From the NCBI GenBank assembly GCA_009746045.1, contig RPFO01000500.1, forward strand, positions 315,199-379,198: a DNA stretch of 64,000 bases, in the 5' to 3' direction. Each line of letters starts with the position of its first letter. Positions within the stretch are counted from its first letter, which is position 1. The position numbers and the translations under genes were made by a program. The stretch comes from Mesostigma viride (Eukaryota; Streptophyta; Mesostigmatophyceae; Mesostigmatales; Mesostigmataceae). The notes under the pieces were generated by a model that saw only the letters and a program-made list of their open reading frames with translations, did not search any database and was not told the DNA's origin. Below are positions 1 through 27,984 of the stretch, in pieces.

Positions 1-161
1 AATTCGATTTTGCTGCACGGGCTGGTACACATCGAACGAAGATCGGAGCTAATGCATATTCAGGGGAAATGATTACCACCTGCAGGATTTCCAGGCAAAA
101 TTTGTCTGGCGTTTAAGCTTCACACTGCCGTGTTTTTTGGTAAAGTCAAGCTAAATTCTGA

Positions 162-7328
<7,167 letters not shown>

Positions 7329-7384
7329 GTTGGCGGCAATGCTCGTATTCTGTTTCTTTTTCCGGCCTTTCTTTATAGCTGGAC

Positions 7385-7485
7385 ATGCCGGTATTCTGAT
7401 CAGGCACTCCGCAAAGGTGAAAACCATTTGCGTTCAGTGCCGGGCCGGTATGTTTGCACTCAGTGCAGTGTAGCACGGCTCCCTG
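7385..7485. repeat. Dispersed repeat family B fragment
   Basis: The block TATTCTGATCAGGCACTCCG plus AAGGTGAAAACC and TTGCGTTCAGTGCCGGGCC recurs at 28450-28510. It contains a short inverted repeat (GCAAAGGTGAAAACCTTTGC in the other copy). It begins about 60 bases after the TADA stop codon. Confidence 0.6.
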
Positions 7486-7934
7486 AATAGTATGCCACAA
7501 ACCACGCATGTGTGTGGACCTGGGCTGTCAGCACTGAGGCTGATCGTCCAGCCTTTCTACTAGAGGCATGAAGGCACAGACGCGGGAGGCTTCTGAGGTG
7601 CTAAAGAGTTTGGTGCTGCTGGCCAGTGGCCATGCAGGCCAGCTTGGGGGGCAGAGGTTATCGGGTGGGGATTAAGTGGCTGGAATCATCCTTCCGTGTG
7701 TGGCGGGAACGTGGCCCAAGGCTCTCCACGTCGGCCGGCACGTGGCGGCCTATGCTTGCTGATCATGGGTACTGCGACGTTGATCGGATCCATGCAGGCA
7801 GCCTGGTGCCCATGAGCCCCATCACCTGGTCAACACCCTGTCATGGAAGCTGGCTGCTCGGGGGATCAAGGATGTCGTGCGGCTGCCCCAGCCCGGCTGC
7901 CACCCGACAGAACCGGCCACGTACTCAGGAGGAT
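7486..7934. other. Intergenic, nothing recognised
   Basis: Short frames only, without family motifs, RNA-gene signatures or tandem structure. Confidence 0.5.
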
Positions 7935-8106
7935 GGCCGGGCACCCAGAGCAGGTGATAGTTGTACATCCTACACCTGCAGGTTGTCACCCTGATTGTAT
8001 TACAAACCCATAGATGCCCCTTTCTCAGGGCTATGTGTTACATATGCTCCGCACGGAGCTATGGTTTTAATTAATTAATTAATGAATGAATTAATTTATT
8101 TATTAA
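7935..8106 (+). mobile_element. LINE 3' end (family 1), plus orientation
   Basis: The stretch from GAGCAGGTGATAG through ATGCCCCTTTCTCAGGGCTA matches, in reverse, the element end at 48060-48200. It ends with the hairpin GCTCC-GCAC-GGAGC at about 8048-8061, then a (TTAA)n/(TGAA)n tail. Confidence 0.7.
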
Positions 8107-8951
8107 TGGCCGGGCAGCTGCCATATTGCGGGCCAACTGCCGGCAGCTATAGTTAGCTGCTGGTTGTCTCATTGACATTACGTGCGCCAGCGCAGAAAGG
8201 CCAGCACCTGGTGGCTGGGGCTAGCCAAGAGCTTGGCCAGGCCGGCCCGCACTGGCCTGCTATATAGCTCGCACACTTGGGGGGGCTGCAGGATAGCATG
8301 CAAGGGGGCCCCTTGTGCAAGCCCGTGCTGGGGGTCTTAGTGGCCTAGCTATATACCATATCCCGGGCATGTAAACCATCAGATCCTTTTAATGGATGTG
8401 AGTGCTCTGCCTGGGTACACCGAGCAACTACTACCTAACATTCAAAATGAACTCACTAGTTGAATTAGAAAGTTGACAGATTGCCTATAATTTGGTGCAG
8501 CCTGCATGGACTAATACAAACAACGCCATTTGTTTGCAGCATGATGTGCATGTATCTCTTTAGAAACAAAGAAGAAAAACTAATATGTACACAGATTCAG
8601 GGTGGTCGCCTCAGTATAATACATATTGCACTGCACTGTGCATGCACTGTTCAATGAGTACATATAGCGAACAATGCCACTAATACCCCCAACTCGTTGA
8701 TGAGACAAACATACTCACAAGACATCATGCGCTGTACAGCCATTAGAGACAACAACCGTCATCAGGACAGCCTTTGAACACGTCGCAGCAAATGGCGGTT
8801 CAAGCCAGCAAGACCATGTGGATACAATTGAATAGCGGACGAGATACAACGTCCCAACCACAGCTGCCTTGCGCCGAGACATGGTCACCGGCAAGGCACA
8901 ATTAAATAGAATCGGGACAACATTATCGCAAGCCAACCCCCTTCAGTGCCA
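8107..8951. other. Intergenic, 3' flank of BSD2-like gene, nothing recognised
   Basis: A/T-richer sequence without supported coding or tandem structure. The 3' UTR of the leftward BSD2-like gene should lie here. Confidence 0.5.
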
Positions 8952-10794
8952 TCAGTCATCCAGCAGAAGGCGGAAGCCCATGGGGCCCCGCCGCTCTCCC
9001 GTGCCGTCACAGGCCTGGCAGAACATCTCCCCGCGACCACGGCAGCACCAGCACCTGCGACCAAGGGGGGCCCATGCAGGATCATGAACACTTTGTTGAG
9101 TACGGAACGCAGGCGCAATTTCACGTTGTGTGCTGCAGCGATCGATGGTAATTAGCCGTGAAGGGAATGAAGCCATCCATGTTCCCTCGGTTTGAGGCGG
9201 TGCCGCGAAGGACCAGCAGCCGTGGGCCCAGCCTCACGCACTCTAACGACGAGCCACAACAGCAGGAAAGGATCGAGTCTAATCGCGGCAAAGAGCAGGC
9301 ACTGCCCCTGCGTATGTGGCATGGCGCTGTGTACTGCAAGCATGCATACTGCACCAGCAATATAAAGAAGCATCGACAACCGACAGCTTGTGCACGCCAC
9401 TAACATTCAACTGAGCTGGCCAACGCTCGTGCAGGGACTAGTCGATGATGTAAAAAATAACCTGAACTTGCTGCCCCATGCCCGTCCCGCCTCGCCTGCC
9501 TCACCATTTTGGCCACTCTCCCTTGGGCAGCATCACCAGCTCTGGGTGGTTTGTCCGGCCTGCACACGGAGGGCAAGTGACACCATGTACGGCAGCCGTC
9601 AGTCATGACACGGCATGGCGCTGGTGAGCAAGCTGACAGCCTTGAGCCTTGCCACGAGGCCGGCCCTTGTCATTCTGTCAAGTACATCTCACAAACAGAG
9701 ATTGGCTCCAAAAATCAGTGCCTAATCCAATTATGTCCATCTCTTATGTCGTCCTGTTAAGTACAAAAGCACTGCAGCAGCTTGGCCGTCAAGGTGCCAG
9801 CACTCAGCTAAGATACGTGGGCTTAATTGGCACTAGGGCGCTGGGTATGGTAGGGTGGCACCCACCGGCCGTTTGCGGTCTCAGCAGCGTGCCGCCGCAA
9901 ACCAACAACTCCACATATGTTGCAAAACCGGCACACTTCATCATCAAAGGGCACCACCGGCCATCTGTGGCATGCTGCAGGCACGCGCATGCGGCGCCGC
10001 AACCTGCCGGCCACCAGCCCCGCCTGGGCGTGTGGTGGGGGCCCGTGGAACCCACCTCGGCCCGAGCAGTAGATGCAGGTCACGCGGCAGCTGCCCTTGC
10101 ACTTGGTGCACGCGGCCTCCAGGTTGCGACGGGGAAGGCCCTTGCGCACCAGCACCTGCGGTCATAGGGGTGGTGGTCATTGCCGGATGGCAGAACGCGA
10201 GAAGGGGAAGGGGAAGTTTCAAAATGGGATAGCTTTGGATGTGCCAACAGCTGGCAAACGACATGGGTGCGGCCGTGACTATTATTAGCATGGTGGTTCT
10301 TGCCACTGGTCACTGGGCATGCCTGGCACCATTCGCAAGTGTGTAAGCCTCACGGGTTCAATCAGCAGAAGGGACATGGGAAGGAGACCAGTGTGGGACA
10401 CAAGCGACAGCCGGGGATTATGACTACAGGTAGTTGTGTTAGCACGGTAGATAGATGCCAGCGAAACGACGCGACTAGCAACATTCACGAACCCTCTCTG
10501 TGAGGTCTACCAGGCAGCATTTCAAGCAGTGGGGACTAACTAGGCAGTTTCTTGGTACCAACATCGCCTGCATAGCGGCTATTTCGAGGTACAACCTCAC
10601 AGGGTCCAATCTAATAAACCATTCCTTCGTGCGAAAAGGGAATGAAGGTTCCCCATAGTACTCACTTCAGTTTTGACGACAAGCGTCTTCCCTTGCTCAG
10701 GCGTGGGCGGTGCTGAGAGAGACCTGGCAGCCGCGGAGCCGGATGCCACCATGGCCAGAAAGACGGACGCAGCTGCTATGGTCTCCATACCCAT
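8952..10794 (-). CDS. BSD2-like DnaJ-type zinc-finger protein, 4 exons
   Basis: Exons 10794-10666, 10155-10056, 9974-9866 and 9054-8952 join in phase (441 nt, 146 aa). All donors are GTG(A/G)G and acceptors CAG. Residues 1-40 are Ala/Ser-rich, compatible with a plastid targeting peptide. The rest is Cys-rich: CTKCKGSCRVTCIYC (59-73), VCRFCNIC (90-97) and CWCCRGRG followed by CQACDGTG (114-132), i.e. DnaJ-type CxxCxGxG repeats without a J domain. The last block and the length resemble plant BSD2 (about 136 aa), a plastid chaperone for the Rubisco large subunit. LQY1/PSA2-like proteins share the fold and cannot be excluded. The middle Cys block is less regular than in BSD2, and exon 3 borders are the least certain. 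It is divergent from the DnaJ gene and convergent with TADA. Confidence 0.82.
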
Positions 10795-11518
10795 ACTAAA
10801 TTACGCGCATACGCGCTTTACCCGCACCCACAGCGATCTCTTAGTTAGGCGGCCGATTTTCAACGGACGGGAAGCCTACGCCCGATAATGCGTTGGTTGT
10901 TTTAGAACTTCTCGTAAACGATCTTGTAGACCTTCTACCAATACAACGCGTCTCGGCAGTCGATGCACCCACGATATCAGGCCTGGAAAGTGCAAATGTC
11001 TGGTTTATGTCCCGTGAACAGATGGCTAGGTAGACCTCGGCAGCGTCTTACCGATGGCAATTGGCCTCCCCCCTTGAATTGGTACAGACTGCCTTCGAAT
11101 TAATTATTTCGTGAGCCGTAACTGCGAAATCTTCGACGAAACATGCAAATATTCGACCTCCGGTCCCTTGACAAATCAAAGCATCATCTATTCGGGAATG
11201 CTCGGGTTCCCTTCATCCCGGCTAGGAATAGATTTTCGATATGGCCACAAGTTTATGTGTGCATTTAGGTATTTCCGGTGAAATGGGTGTTAGTTTATTT
11301 CCATATAACAGCATTTAGGTATTCCCCTTCCATGTTGTATCGACACGTCTGGCAGGATTTCACAACGGCACAGGGCGAACCGTAAATCGTGTACTACGAA
11401 GGTGCGGCCAGGAATCCACATCCTGCAACTTGCATTTTGGCGCTTGCCCTTGGCTTGCCAACTAATTGCCCATTTTGCCTGCCACTAATTCTGGCGCTGT
11501 ACATGATTCTGGCGCTGT
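10795..11518. other. Upstream region of the BSD2-like gene
   Basis: First part of the 1.77-kb spacer between the divergent BSD2-like and DnaJ genes. Promoters of both must lie in 10795-12567, but no confident TATA box or known element could be assigned. The remainder is occupied by TIR elements. Confidence 0.45.
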
Positions 11519-11715
11519 TGTACACCCCCCCTTTGATGTTTAAGATTCTCAGGTTTAAGATCATGAGACCCTGGATTTGACCTCTGCTGGTAATAGAATT
11601 GTAGTAGAATGTAGTAGAACCTAGTAAAATCGAATCACAGTGGTAATATTCTTTAAGATCGTGAGCCCTGGATTGGTCGGACCCCTTTCTGAAACATCAA
11701 GGGGGGGGGTTTACA
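11519..11715. mobile_element. MITE, family C, copy 1
   Basis: About 197 bp with imperfect inverted ends: TGTACACCCCCCCTTTGATG on the left and, read in reverse, TGTAAACCCCCCCC then TTGATG on the right. The internal part (TTTAAGATCATGAGACCCTG, then ATCGAATCACAGT) is shared with the copy at 42100-42290. There is no ORF. Confidence 0.8.
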
Positions 11716-11734
11716 TAGGCACATGGGCGGCCGG

Positions 11735-12155
11735 CCCTGGCAACAACAACAACAACAACGGCAACCAGGTGCCTGAGTGGGCACCGGTTGGATCCACCCT
11801 GGATCCACTATTAATAACCCTGTCGGTACACCCCCCCCACACACGTTTAAGATTCTCAGGTTTAAGATCATGAGACCTTGGATTTTGAAATTTCAGGTTT
11901 AAGATCGCAGGGTTTTGGGCAAAAAGATCTTAAAGTTGGTACAGAAAGCTGCCAATTTCCGGCCAGTGCCCAGTGTACTCACGTATGCCGCATCAGGTTC
12001 AAGATCGCCTACAGCTCTCAACTTTCAGATCATCAGCCCTGGATTTGATTTTAGGTTTAAGATCGCAGCCCTGGGTCGGCAGGACCCCAATCTTAAACGT
12101 GTGTGGGGGGGGTGTACAGCACCGGCGCGGGAATAAACTCAACTCAACTCAACTC
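11735..12155 (+). repeat. Dispersed element with (AACTC)n tail, interrupted by a MITE
   Basis: The segment with (CAA)n, GGGCACC and CTATTAATAACCCTGTCG, then GCGCGGGAATAAACTCAACTC repeats, is shared with 26690-26745 and, in reverse, 46567-46800. The variable pentamer tail suggests retroposition. The copy here is split by the TIR element at 11826-12117. Confidence 0.6.
11826..12117. mobile_element. MITE, family C, copy 2 with 29-bp perfect TIRs
   Basis: The left end GTACACCCCCCCCACACACG, continuing TTTAAGATT, is repeated exactly in reverse at the right end (about 12089-12117). The 292-bp interior has several TTTAAGATC-type subrepeats and no transposase. It is inserted in the (AACTC)n-tailed element, whose copy near 26709 serves as an empty site. 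Confidence 0.88.
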
Positions 12156-12567
12156 AGCTTGGCGGCTGTGTGCGCGTCGCTTCGCTTTCCTGCGAGTTTC
12201 CCATTTTCCTGTGATTATTGCGCCTGTTCACGGGTGATATCTGGTCGTCAGACGCCGTGTCGCCACTTGCCAGCACGGGTAGTTGTCGGGCACTACTGCG
12301 CGCGAGTCCTGTACGTTCTTTGGAATGCGCTGGCGCCTGGAGGGACACGTGGCTCATGCAGGGCGATGGAGGCTGGCAGTCAGCATCATGGAGTTATTTC
12401 TTTCGCGTCTCTCACTCCACAATCGATGCTAGGGGAGGCAAATGAATCGTCGCACACGACAGTAGAGTATAGCAGTCGTCATTTCCAGAGAACGCATGAG
12501 ACGCGTTATTCTGGACGCTCGGAATATTGGCAAAGTTTAAGAGGGTCTTTGTCGGCTTTCTGGAAAA
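12156..12567. other. 5' region of the DnaJ gene
   Basis: Non-repetitive sequence upstream of the DnaJ start. An open frame crosses it out of frame with DnaJ and shows no family resemblance. It probably holds the 5' UTR and core promoter. Confidence 0.45.
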
Positions 12568-14409
12568 ATGATGCCCCCTTCCAGCGATGCCGATGGCTTC
12601 CCCAAGCCCAACGATCCTATGGCTTTGATGTTGACTCCGGATTCAGATTCAAACGCCCCTAGTAGCGAAGTTGTGGAGAAAGCGGCCAAGTTGAGAATAG
12701 GAGAAGGGGGAGGCTTGTTTTCCACGCGTCGCCCCAAGGATGCGACGGCCGGCCTGTCCAGTGGCCTGAAGAGCGCGGGAAAGGGTGTAGTGTCTGGGCT
12801 GGTGTCTCTCGGTGCCCTGCCATATTTAGGTGCTAAAGAAGCTGGGGCAAAGGGATTCGCCGTCGGCTTGCTTGCGGGTGTGGCATCCGCGGTGGCACTG
12901 CCTGTTGCTGGCATCGCGACGGGCGTTTACCAGCTTGGCAGAGGGATTATCAACACCCCGGAGGCAATTAGGGAGGAGCGTGCGGAGAAAACATGGGACC
13001 CCGAAAAAAGAGTTTGGTACGAGTACAAGTTGGACAAAGAGGTGGAGGAAATCAAGGCTTCGGAAGAGGCCAGCGCGCATGCCGGCGCCTCAAAAGTGAA
13101 AGACACCAAGCTGTACGACGCGCTGGGTGTGCGCACGGACGCGTCGAGGGCCGAGATCAAGCGCGCCTATTACCAGCGCGCGCTGGTGCTGCACCCGGAC
13201 AAGAACCCAAACGATCCTGAGGCGCACCGAAAGTTCCAGGAGGTTGGGGCAGCGTACCAAGTCCTCTCGGATGACCGCCTGCGCGCGCGCTACGACGCCC
13301 AGGGTGCCGCAGGGGTGGACGACAGCCAGCTGGTGGGAAGCGCGGAGCTATTCGAGTTCCTGTTTGGCAGCCAGGGGTTCGAGGCATGGGTGGGCGAGCT
13401 GATGCTGATGCAGCTGCAGGAGCAGGTGGGAATGGACGAGCCGCCCCCCATGCCGGCCGCTAGCGAAAACGGAGTGGGTGAGAGCGGCCCACCGCCGTCC
13501 CCCCTAGATGTCCCCCCCGAGTACGAGGCGTACGTGCGGCAGCAGGAGGCCATGGCGTCCAAGATGAAGCTGCGGCAGCGCAAACGGGAGGTTGCCTGCG
13601 CGGTGCATCTGCGCAAAGTGCTGGCACCGTATGTTGAGGGACAGGTGGCAGCAGCCGGTGCGACGCCGACCGCCACCAACCCCCCCGCAGGCAGCGACGG
13701 TGACAGCAGCAAGGGCAGCAAGCGCGATAAAGCGAGTGCCGGCAGCAAGGGTGACAAGGGGGGCGACAAAGCGGGCGGCGTGCGTCCTGAGGTGGAGGCC
13801 GCGTTCCGTGCGGCGATGCATGCCGAGGCAACGCAGCTGGCGTCGACCGCATTCGGCGGCGTGCTGCTCTCTGTGCTGGCGTACGTGTACGAGGAGCAGG
13901 CGGTTAAGTACCTGGGCTTCAAGCACGGCATCAACGCGGGCATAGGGCTGGCGACCGCACGAGAGAAGGCGCACGCGCTGGCTTCGCGCTACCGTGTGGT
14001 GTCGTCGGCGGCGGCCGCCATGCGCACGGAGCGTGTGGCAGCGGTCATGGAGACGATGTGGTTCATCACCGTCATGGATGTGGAGGGGACAGTGCGCGCG
14101 GTGTGCATGCGGCTGTTCAAAGACCTGGACGTCGAAGCCAGCGTGCGTCAGGCGCGCGCGCGGGGCCTGCTTATCATCTCCCAAGTGTTCAAGGAGCACT
14201 CGCAGCCGCTCGAGGCGGGCATGAAGGAGCTGCAGGACAAGTTCCAGGTCAACGCAAAGGACAAGCTGGGGAGGCCGGCCGGGTCTAGCGAGGTGGACAA
14301 GGACGAGAAGGAGGAGGAGGAGGAGGAGGGAATGGGGCCTGAGGGGAAGATGGATGCTGCATGGACGGGCACGGCGGGCCATTCGCACGGCCAGGCCGGC
14401 CAGCTTTAA
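12568..14409 (+). CDS. DnaJ (Hsp40) protein with C-terminal DnaJ-X domain, single exon
   Basis: An uninterrupted 613-aa frame, starting at the first of two adjacent ATGs. Layout: an acidic/Ser-rich N-terminus; a Gly/Ala/Val-rich, mildly hydrophobic region at about 70-130; WDPEKRVWYEY near 145-155; and a J domain at about 181-245 with HPDKN (H209-P210-D211) that would stimulate an Hsp70 ATPase. Next comes a DnaJ-X-type region (VGSAELFEFLFGS, then a long helical part broken by a Gly/Ser/Lys linker) and an acidic tail with a run of Glu. There is no Gly/Phe region or zinc finger, so it is a class C J-protein resembling plant and fungal DnaJ-X (CAJ1-like) proteins. The lack of introns is unusual beside its neighbours. 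It is convergent with the CNNM gene. Location and client are unknown. Confidence 0.9.
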   Translation: MMPPSSDADGFPKPNDPMALMLTPDSDSNAPSSEVVEKAAKLRIGEGGGLFSTRRPKDATAGLSSGLKSAGKGVVSGLVSLGALPYLGAKEAGAKGFAVGLLAGVASAVALPVAGIATGVYQLGRGIINTPEAIREERAEKTWDPEKRVWYEYKLDKEVEEIKASEEASAHAGASKVKDTKLYDALGVRTDASRAEIKRAYYQRALVLHPDKNPNDPEAHRKFQEVGAAYQVLSDDRLRARYDAQGAAGVDDSQLVGSAELFEFLFGSQGFEAWVGELMLMQLQEQVGMDEPPPMPAASENGVGESGPPPSPLDVPPEYEAYVRQQEAMASKMKLRQRKREVACAVHLRKVLAPYVEGQVAAAGATPTATNPPAGSDGDSSKGSKRDKASAGSKGDKGGDKAGGVRPEVEAAFRAAMHAEATQLASTAFGGVLLSVLAYVYEEQAVKYLGFKHGINAGIGLATAREKAHALASRYRVVSSAAAAMRTERVAAVMETMWFITVMDVEGTVRAVCMRLFKDLDVEASVRQARARGLLIISQVFKEHSQPLEAGMKELQDKFQVNAKDKLGRPAGSSEVDKDEKEEEEEEGMGPEGKMDAAWTGTAGHSHGQAGQL

Positions 14410-15195
14410 CGATGGGCTGCCAGGCGTTGCCGTGAGGGCCAGTTCCTGTACGTGGCGGCCCCTGGATTGTGTTTTGTCAAGAATGGCTATCGTCATTGGG
14501 ATCTGCACAGGGGCCACCCAGCCGCACGCTCACCATCGATCCGCTCATCTGCGTTATCACAGAGCTTCTGTTGTCCGGATGATCCAGATGGTGCAGGCCT
14601 GCACTGCTGACGTTGGATCGTGGATAATCTGTCGGCCAGCCCGTTGCGTTCCTCTATTGGGACTGGAGCATGGAGCTCTTCTGCGGGCACCACTAAGTAA
14701 TAAAACAGCTCTGGGTTACGCCAACCGTGGCAACCTGGTGGTCATCAACGTTCGACCAATGGGGATATTCTGTTTTCCTAGCTGCGTGCAGCTGCCAAGT
14801 CATCTGGGCCTGAGGCCGGCCTGTATGCGGACGTTCCAACGATCCAGAAAGCTCGTTTCCGCGCATGCTTTGTATCACACACAACTGGCTGCATGTAGCA
14901 TGTAAGAATAGGTCAGTGCATGTGTCTTGCATAGGCAGATCTTTTGATTCATTAACTAATTCTCACGTAGACGACCAGCTTAGCCTGGCAGGCACCTCCT
15001 CACATGGGCTGGGCCCAGCAATGCTAGACTCCACAAGGCCCGCACTTTCAAAGAACAGCTAGTAGAGAACATGGGGGGGCTAGGCCTCTCCGTGATCTAG
15101 AACATGATGATGGACAAGGCCAAGTGGGCTCAGGTCATAGAGGACAATGACCCCCCTCTGGACAGTGGGGAAGCGCCCGCGTGTTTGCCAACGCG
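14410..15195. other. DnaJ 3' flank
   Basis: Probable 3' UTR and spacer; no other gene seen. A TGTAA motif lies at 14901-14905. Confidence 0.5.
14901..14905 (+). terminator. Candidate TGTAA polyadenylation signal of DnaJ
   Basis: TGTAA is the usual poly(A) signal of chlorophyte algae. This copy lies about 490 bases past the DnaJ stop. A pentamer occurs often by chance, so confidence is low. Confidence 0.25.
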
Positions 15196-15366
15196 GGAAG
15201 CATGCTAGACAAGACCCCTAGGGTCAAGGGCACCATAGATATAGCGTTAGATTGTTTTTGTAGATATATTAGACCGGTAGGATTGCGTGTACCCATCCAT
15301 CCATCCATCGGGGTTAATGCTTCGTGATTTCCCAACGGGAGCACGAGTTTGATTAATTAACTAACT
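15196..15366 (+). mobile_element. LINE-type 3' end, family 2, copy 1
   Basis: Shares GAAGCATGCTAGACAAGACC, TTGCGTGTACCCATCCATCC and a terminal GGGAGCACGAGTTT block with 15507-15682. It ends in a (TTAA)-type tail. A stem TCCC-AAC-GGGA directly precedes the tail. Confidence 0.65.
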
Positions 15367-15506
15367 ATTCACGTAGACTGCAGGTATGCAGACCATATAT
15401 CAAAGAGACAACCAGCAAGATCGTGTATGCAAGATTTTATCTTGAACACTCACCTTTTCAAGCTAGCACCTGCGTGTTATTTGCAAAGCACCCGCGCGGG
15501 CCGGAA

Positions 15507-15682
15507 GCATGCTAGACAAGACCCCTAGGGGAGAGGGCACAATATGGATATATAGAGTTGCACATGGCTTGTTGAAGTACTGGTAGGATTGCGTGTACCC
15601 ATCCATCCATCCATCAGGGCTAATGCTCCCTGACTCCCCAATGGGAGCACGAGTTTTTTTAATTTATTAATTAATTAAGCCG
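15507..15682 (+). mobile_element. LINE-type 3' end, family 2, copy 2
   Basis: Second copy of the block at 15196-15366 in the same orientation, 311 bases further on. It ends in the hairpin CTCCC-CAAT-GGGAG and a T/A-rich tail. An inverse relative lies at 27078-27200. Confidence 0.65.
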
Positions 15683-16208
15683 CAATTGTCGTGCCTTCCA
15701 TCTCCGACAACTGCTCCAGATGTCATCTCAGGCAACGCATCTCCTCAGTCAACGTTGGAGTCAACGTTGGACCGCCATGCGTCCAGGAATACTTGTGTCA
15801 CTTAATTTTAATATTATTAGTTGTCTCACTTGATAACGCCATGTCCATTCTTCCAATTACAGACTAAACGACAGCCAGTGATACAATCACCCGATGACAC
15901 GGGCGGAAAACGAGAATGTCGACAATAAAACGAGCAGTTTCAACCATCTGAGACCTGCATTAACAGCATTCGTTGGGCACAGCAGGTTTGATTATCTTTT
16001 CACCTGCGAGTCTGGCCGGCAATCGTCATTGCCAGAGAAAAACTCTCCTAATGACTCGATAAATCTTCCAGGCAGCCCTATCCCTGACTAATCCCAGTCA
16101 AGGTGGCATGGAAAAGCCACTCTTGGTTGGACACCTATACCCAATGCTCATGCAAGACCTAAAAGCTCCTTATTTGTGATGGCTGTCCCAGTGGTCCCCA
16201 CTTTGAAC
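15683..16208. other. 3' flank of the CNNM gene
   Basis: Non-coding; likely contains the 3' UTR of the leftward gene. A TGTAA (minus strand) is at 15857-15861. Nothing else recognised. Confidence 0.45.
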
Positions 16209-26145
<9,937 letters not shown>

Positions 26146-26689
26146 GGTTCTTTCGAAGAAGTCACGATAACTGGCGTTTTCTAACCTGACACGATGCCAA
26201 AAAGAAAATGAACGATAATCCCATCACATTACAAGCCGACACCGGTATTCTGCCCATTTGCCACGCGGCCGGTCAAGCAAATGGCCAGGCGGACGCTCTG
26301 GTGTCAGTGACATTCACCATCGAGGCCGCCATCCGGGCGGAGTGGTCGCCATTTTATCTGTATTTCAAACTACGGCATTACAACCTGCCCATCGACGGCT
26401 GCGGCAAAAGGGGTGTTTTCTCTGCCGAATTGGTTAGACTCAACCGGCGGGCCTTTCGCACTTTTTGGCGTACCCGTCGCCGTTGGCCACGAATATGCGC
26501 CACCTGCCCAGTGCCCAGGCGCTGCCACACCTACACCCCCATAAGTACATGGCAGACGGGGGACGGTCAAACCTGGTCAAACGGCCACTAAGAACCGCCC
26601 GCGCCGTCCACTGCGGAAGTGGGGACCAAGGGGCGAGGGGGGACCTGCACACACTACTGTACAGGCGTAATCAACTCGGCCTATGGATC
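26146..26689. other. Upstream region of the CNNM gene
   Basis: No coding motif seen. Contains the promoter side of the leftward CNNM gene. Confidence 0.45.
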
Positions 26690-26745
26690 TACTATTAATA
26701 ACCCTATCGAAACACCGCGGGAATCATCAATCAACTCAACTCAAC
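26690..26745 (+). repeat. (AACTC)n-tailed dispersed element, copy without the MITE
   Basis: CTATTAATAACCCTATCG, AAACACCGCGGGAATC and a CAACTCAACTCAACGC tail parallel 11808-12155 but lack the 292-bp TIR element. The copy probably extends left of 26690, with weaker similarity. Confidence 0.6.
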
Positions 26746-27077
26746 GCAACGCGCCGGTTTGTTAGAGCTAGTTGCAGGCCGAAACTCTGGGCAAGCTGGT
26801 CAATTTGGGGAGCTGGGCAAGTATGGCCGATCACCGATGTGCGATGTGCCACGTGACGAGAAGTAATTAAGGGCTACAGCAGAACAGGGCTGGGAAGTTG
26901 GAACGCCACGTACAAAGTTAGCCTTCCTCGAGACGACCTGCTGCAATGCGAGATGTCACCGATCTGGCCTGAGCAATGCACAGAAGACGGTTGAGTGCTC
27001 ATCAGAACCGATGGCGGCACTAGCCATGCTTAGCTGTTGTATAAAGTTGCATGATTTTCCAGCTATTGCCAATCAAT
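26746..27077. other. Intergenic, nothing recognised
   Basis: No supported feature between the (AACTC)n-tailed element and the inverse LINE-type end. Confidence 0.45.
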
Positions 27078-27200
27078 TAGCTAATTAAACTCGTGCCCCC
27101 GTTGGGGAGTCACGGAGTATTAACCCCGATGGATACTGGATGAGTGGGGGCACACAATCCTGCCGGTCTATTCTATCTAGGTATTGCCTATGAACTGGGC
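27078..27200 (-). mobile_element. LINE-type 3' end, family 2, minus orientation
   Basis: Reverse of the 15507-15682 type: tail (AATT), GTGCCCCCGTTGGGGAGTCA hairpin region, and TTAACCCCGATGGAT. Confidence 0.6.
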
Positions 27201-27984
27201 CATTGATAAAAGTTTAATTCACGGGTTTACGGACGAAGTTTAGGTGCTGACCGTTCCCTAAAACTTTCAGTCTGGCACTGGACTTATGGTAAGTGCCATA
27301 GTCTTTGTATCTTTGTGAGCTGGCAGGTGCGGCATGAGGAAGGCCAGCCGTTTGTAGTGTATATACAGCGTACGAGGCAGCAACGTATAGCGGCTACATC
27401 CTCAGGGGCGATGATTTCTGCTTCGGGGTCTACCCTAGTAGTTTGACTAGTGGGTCGTGCCGGGTGTTAGAACGTCGGTACCGAGACCTAGCTTCAGAAG
27501 GGTGCACATGGCAAAAAAATCAGTGAGACAACATGCAAGCCATGCACGCCCTCCTTTGCGCTTCCCTATTCAGATACGAGGCCACAAAAAGCCAGGCTGG
27601 GGGCCCGCCTCAAAGTGTCACACCGTTTTCAGAGACGCTTGCATGGCAGTAGTTCCAGCCGAACATTTGCCAAACTTGCCTTTCCACAAACCTCCTGGGA
27701 AAGCACATTTGTGCTCCTGTGTTGAGGAAAGTGCACCATGAATTTGCATTATACATCCAAATTTGAAGTCCTGAATGCTCCAGATGTGCAACATGCAACC
27801 ATGCAGCTGGGACAATCCAGTAGAACTTCATGAGCTCAAGGCTCTTGTGCATGCAAGAGGCTTCCAGTTTATTGGACGGGCGTGGCAATTTGCCACGCTT
27901 ACATTGGATATCATGTAGGCTGTCTGCCTGCCCATTAGTTATAATTTGTTGCATATCCATTCGCATACACGCGTTTCTGCAAAA
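27201..27984. other. Intergenic, nothing recognised
   Basis: No coding or repeat structure I can support. Confidence 0.45.

Noticed and set aside
13504-14517. 337-aa minus-strand ORF over the DnaJ gene
   Set aside because: Antisense shadow of a GC-rich coding region; low-complexity Leu/His/Arg product without motifs.
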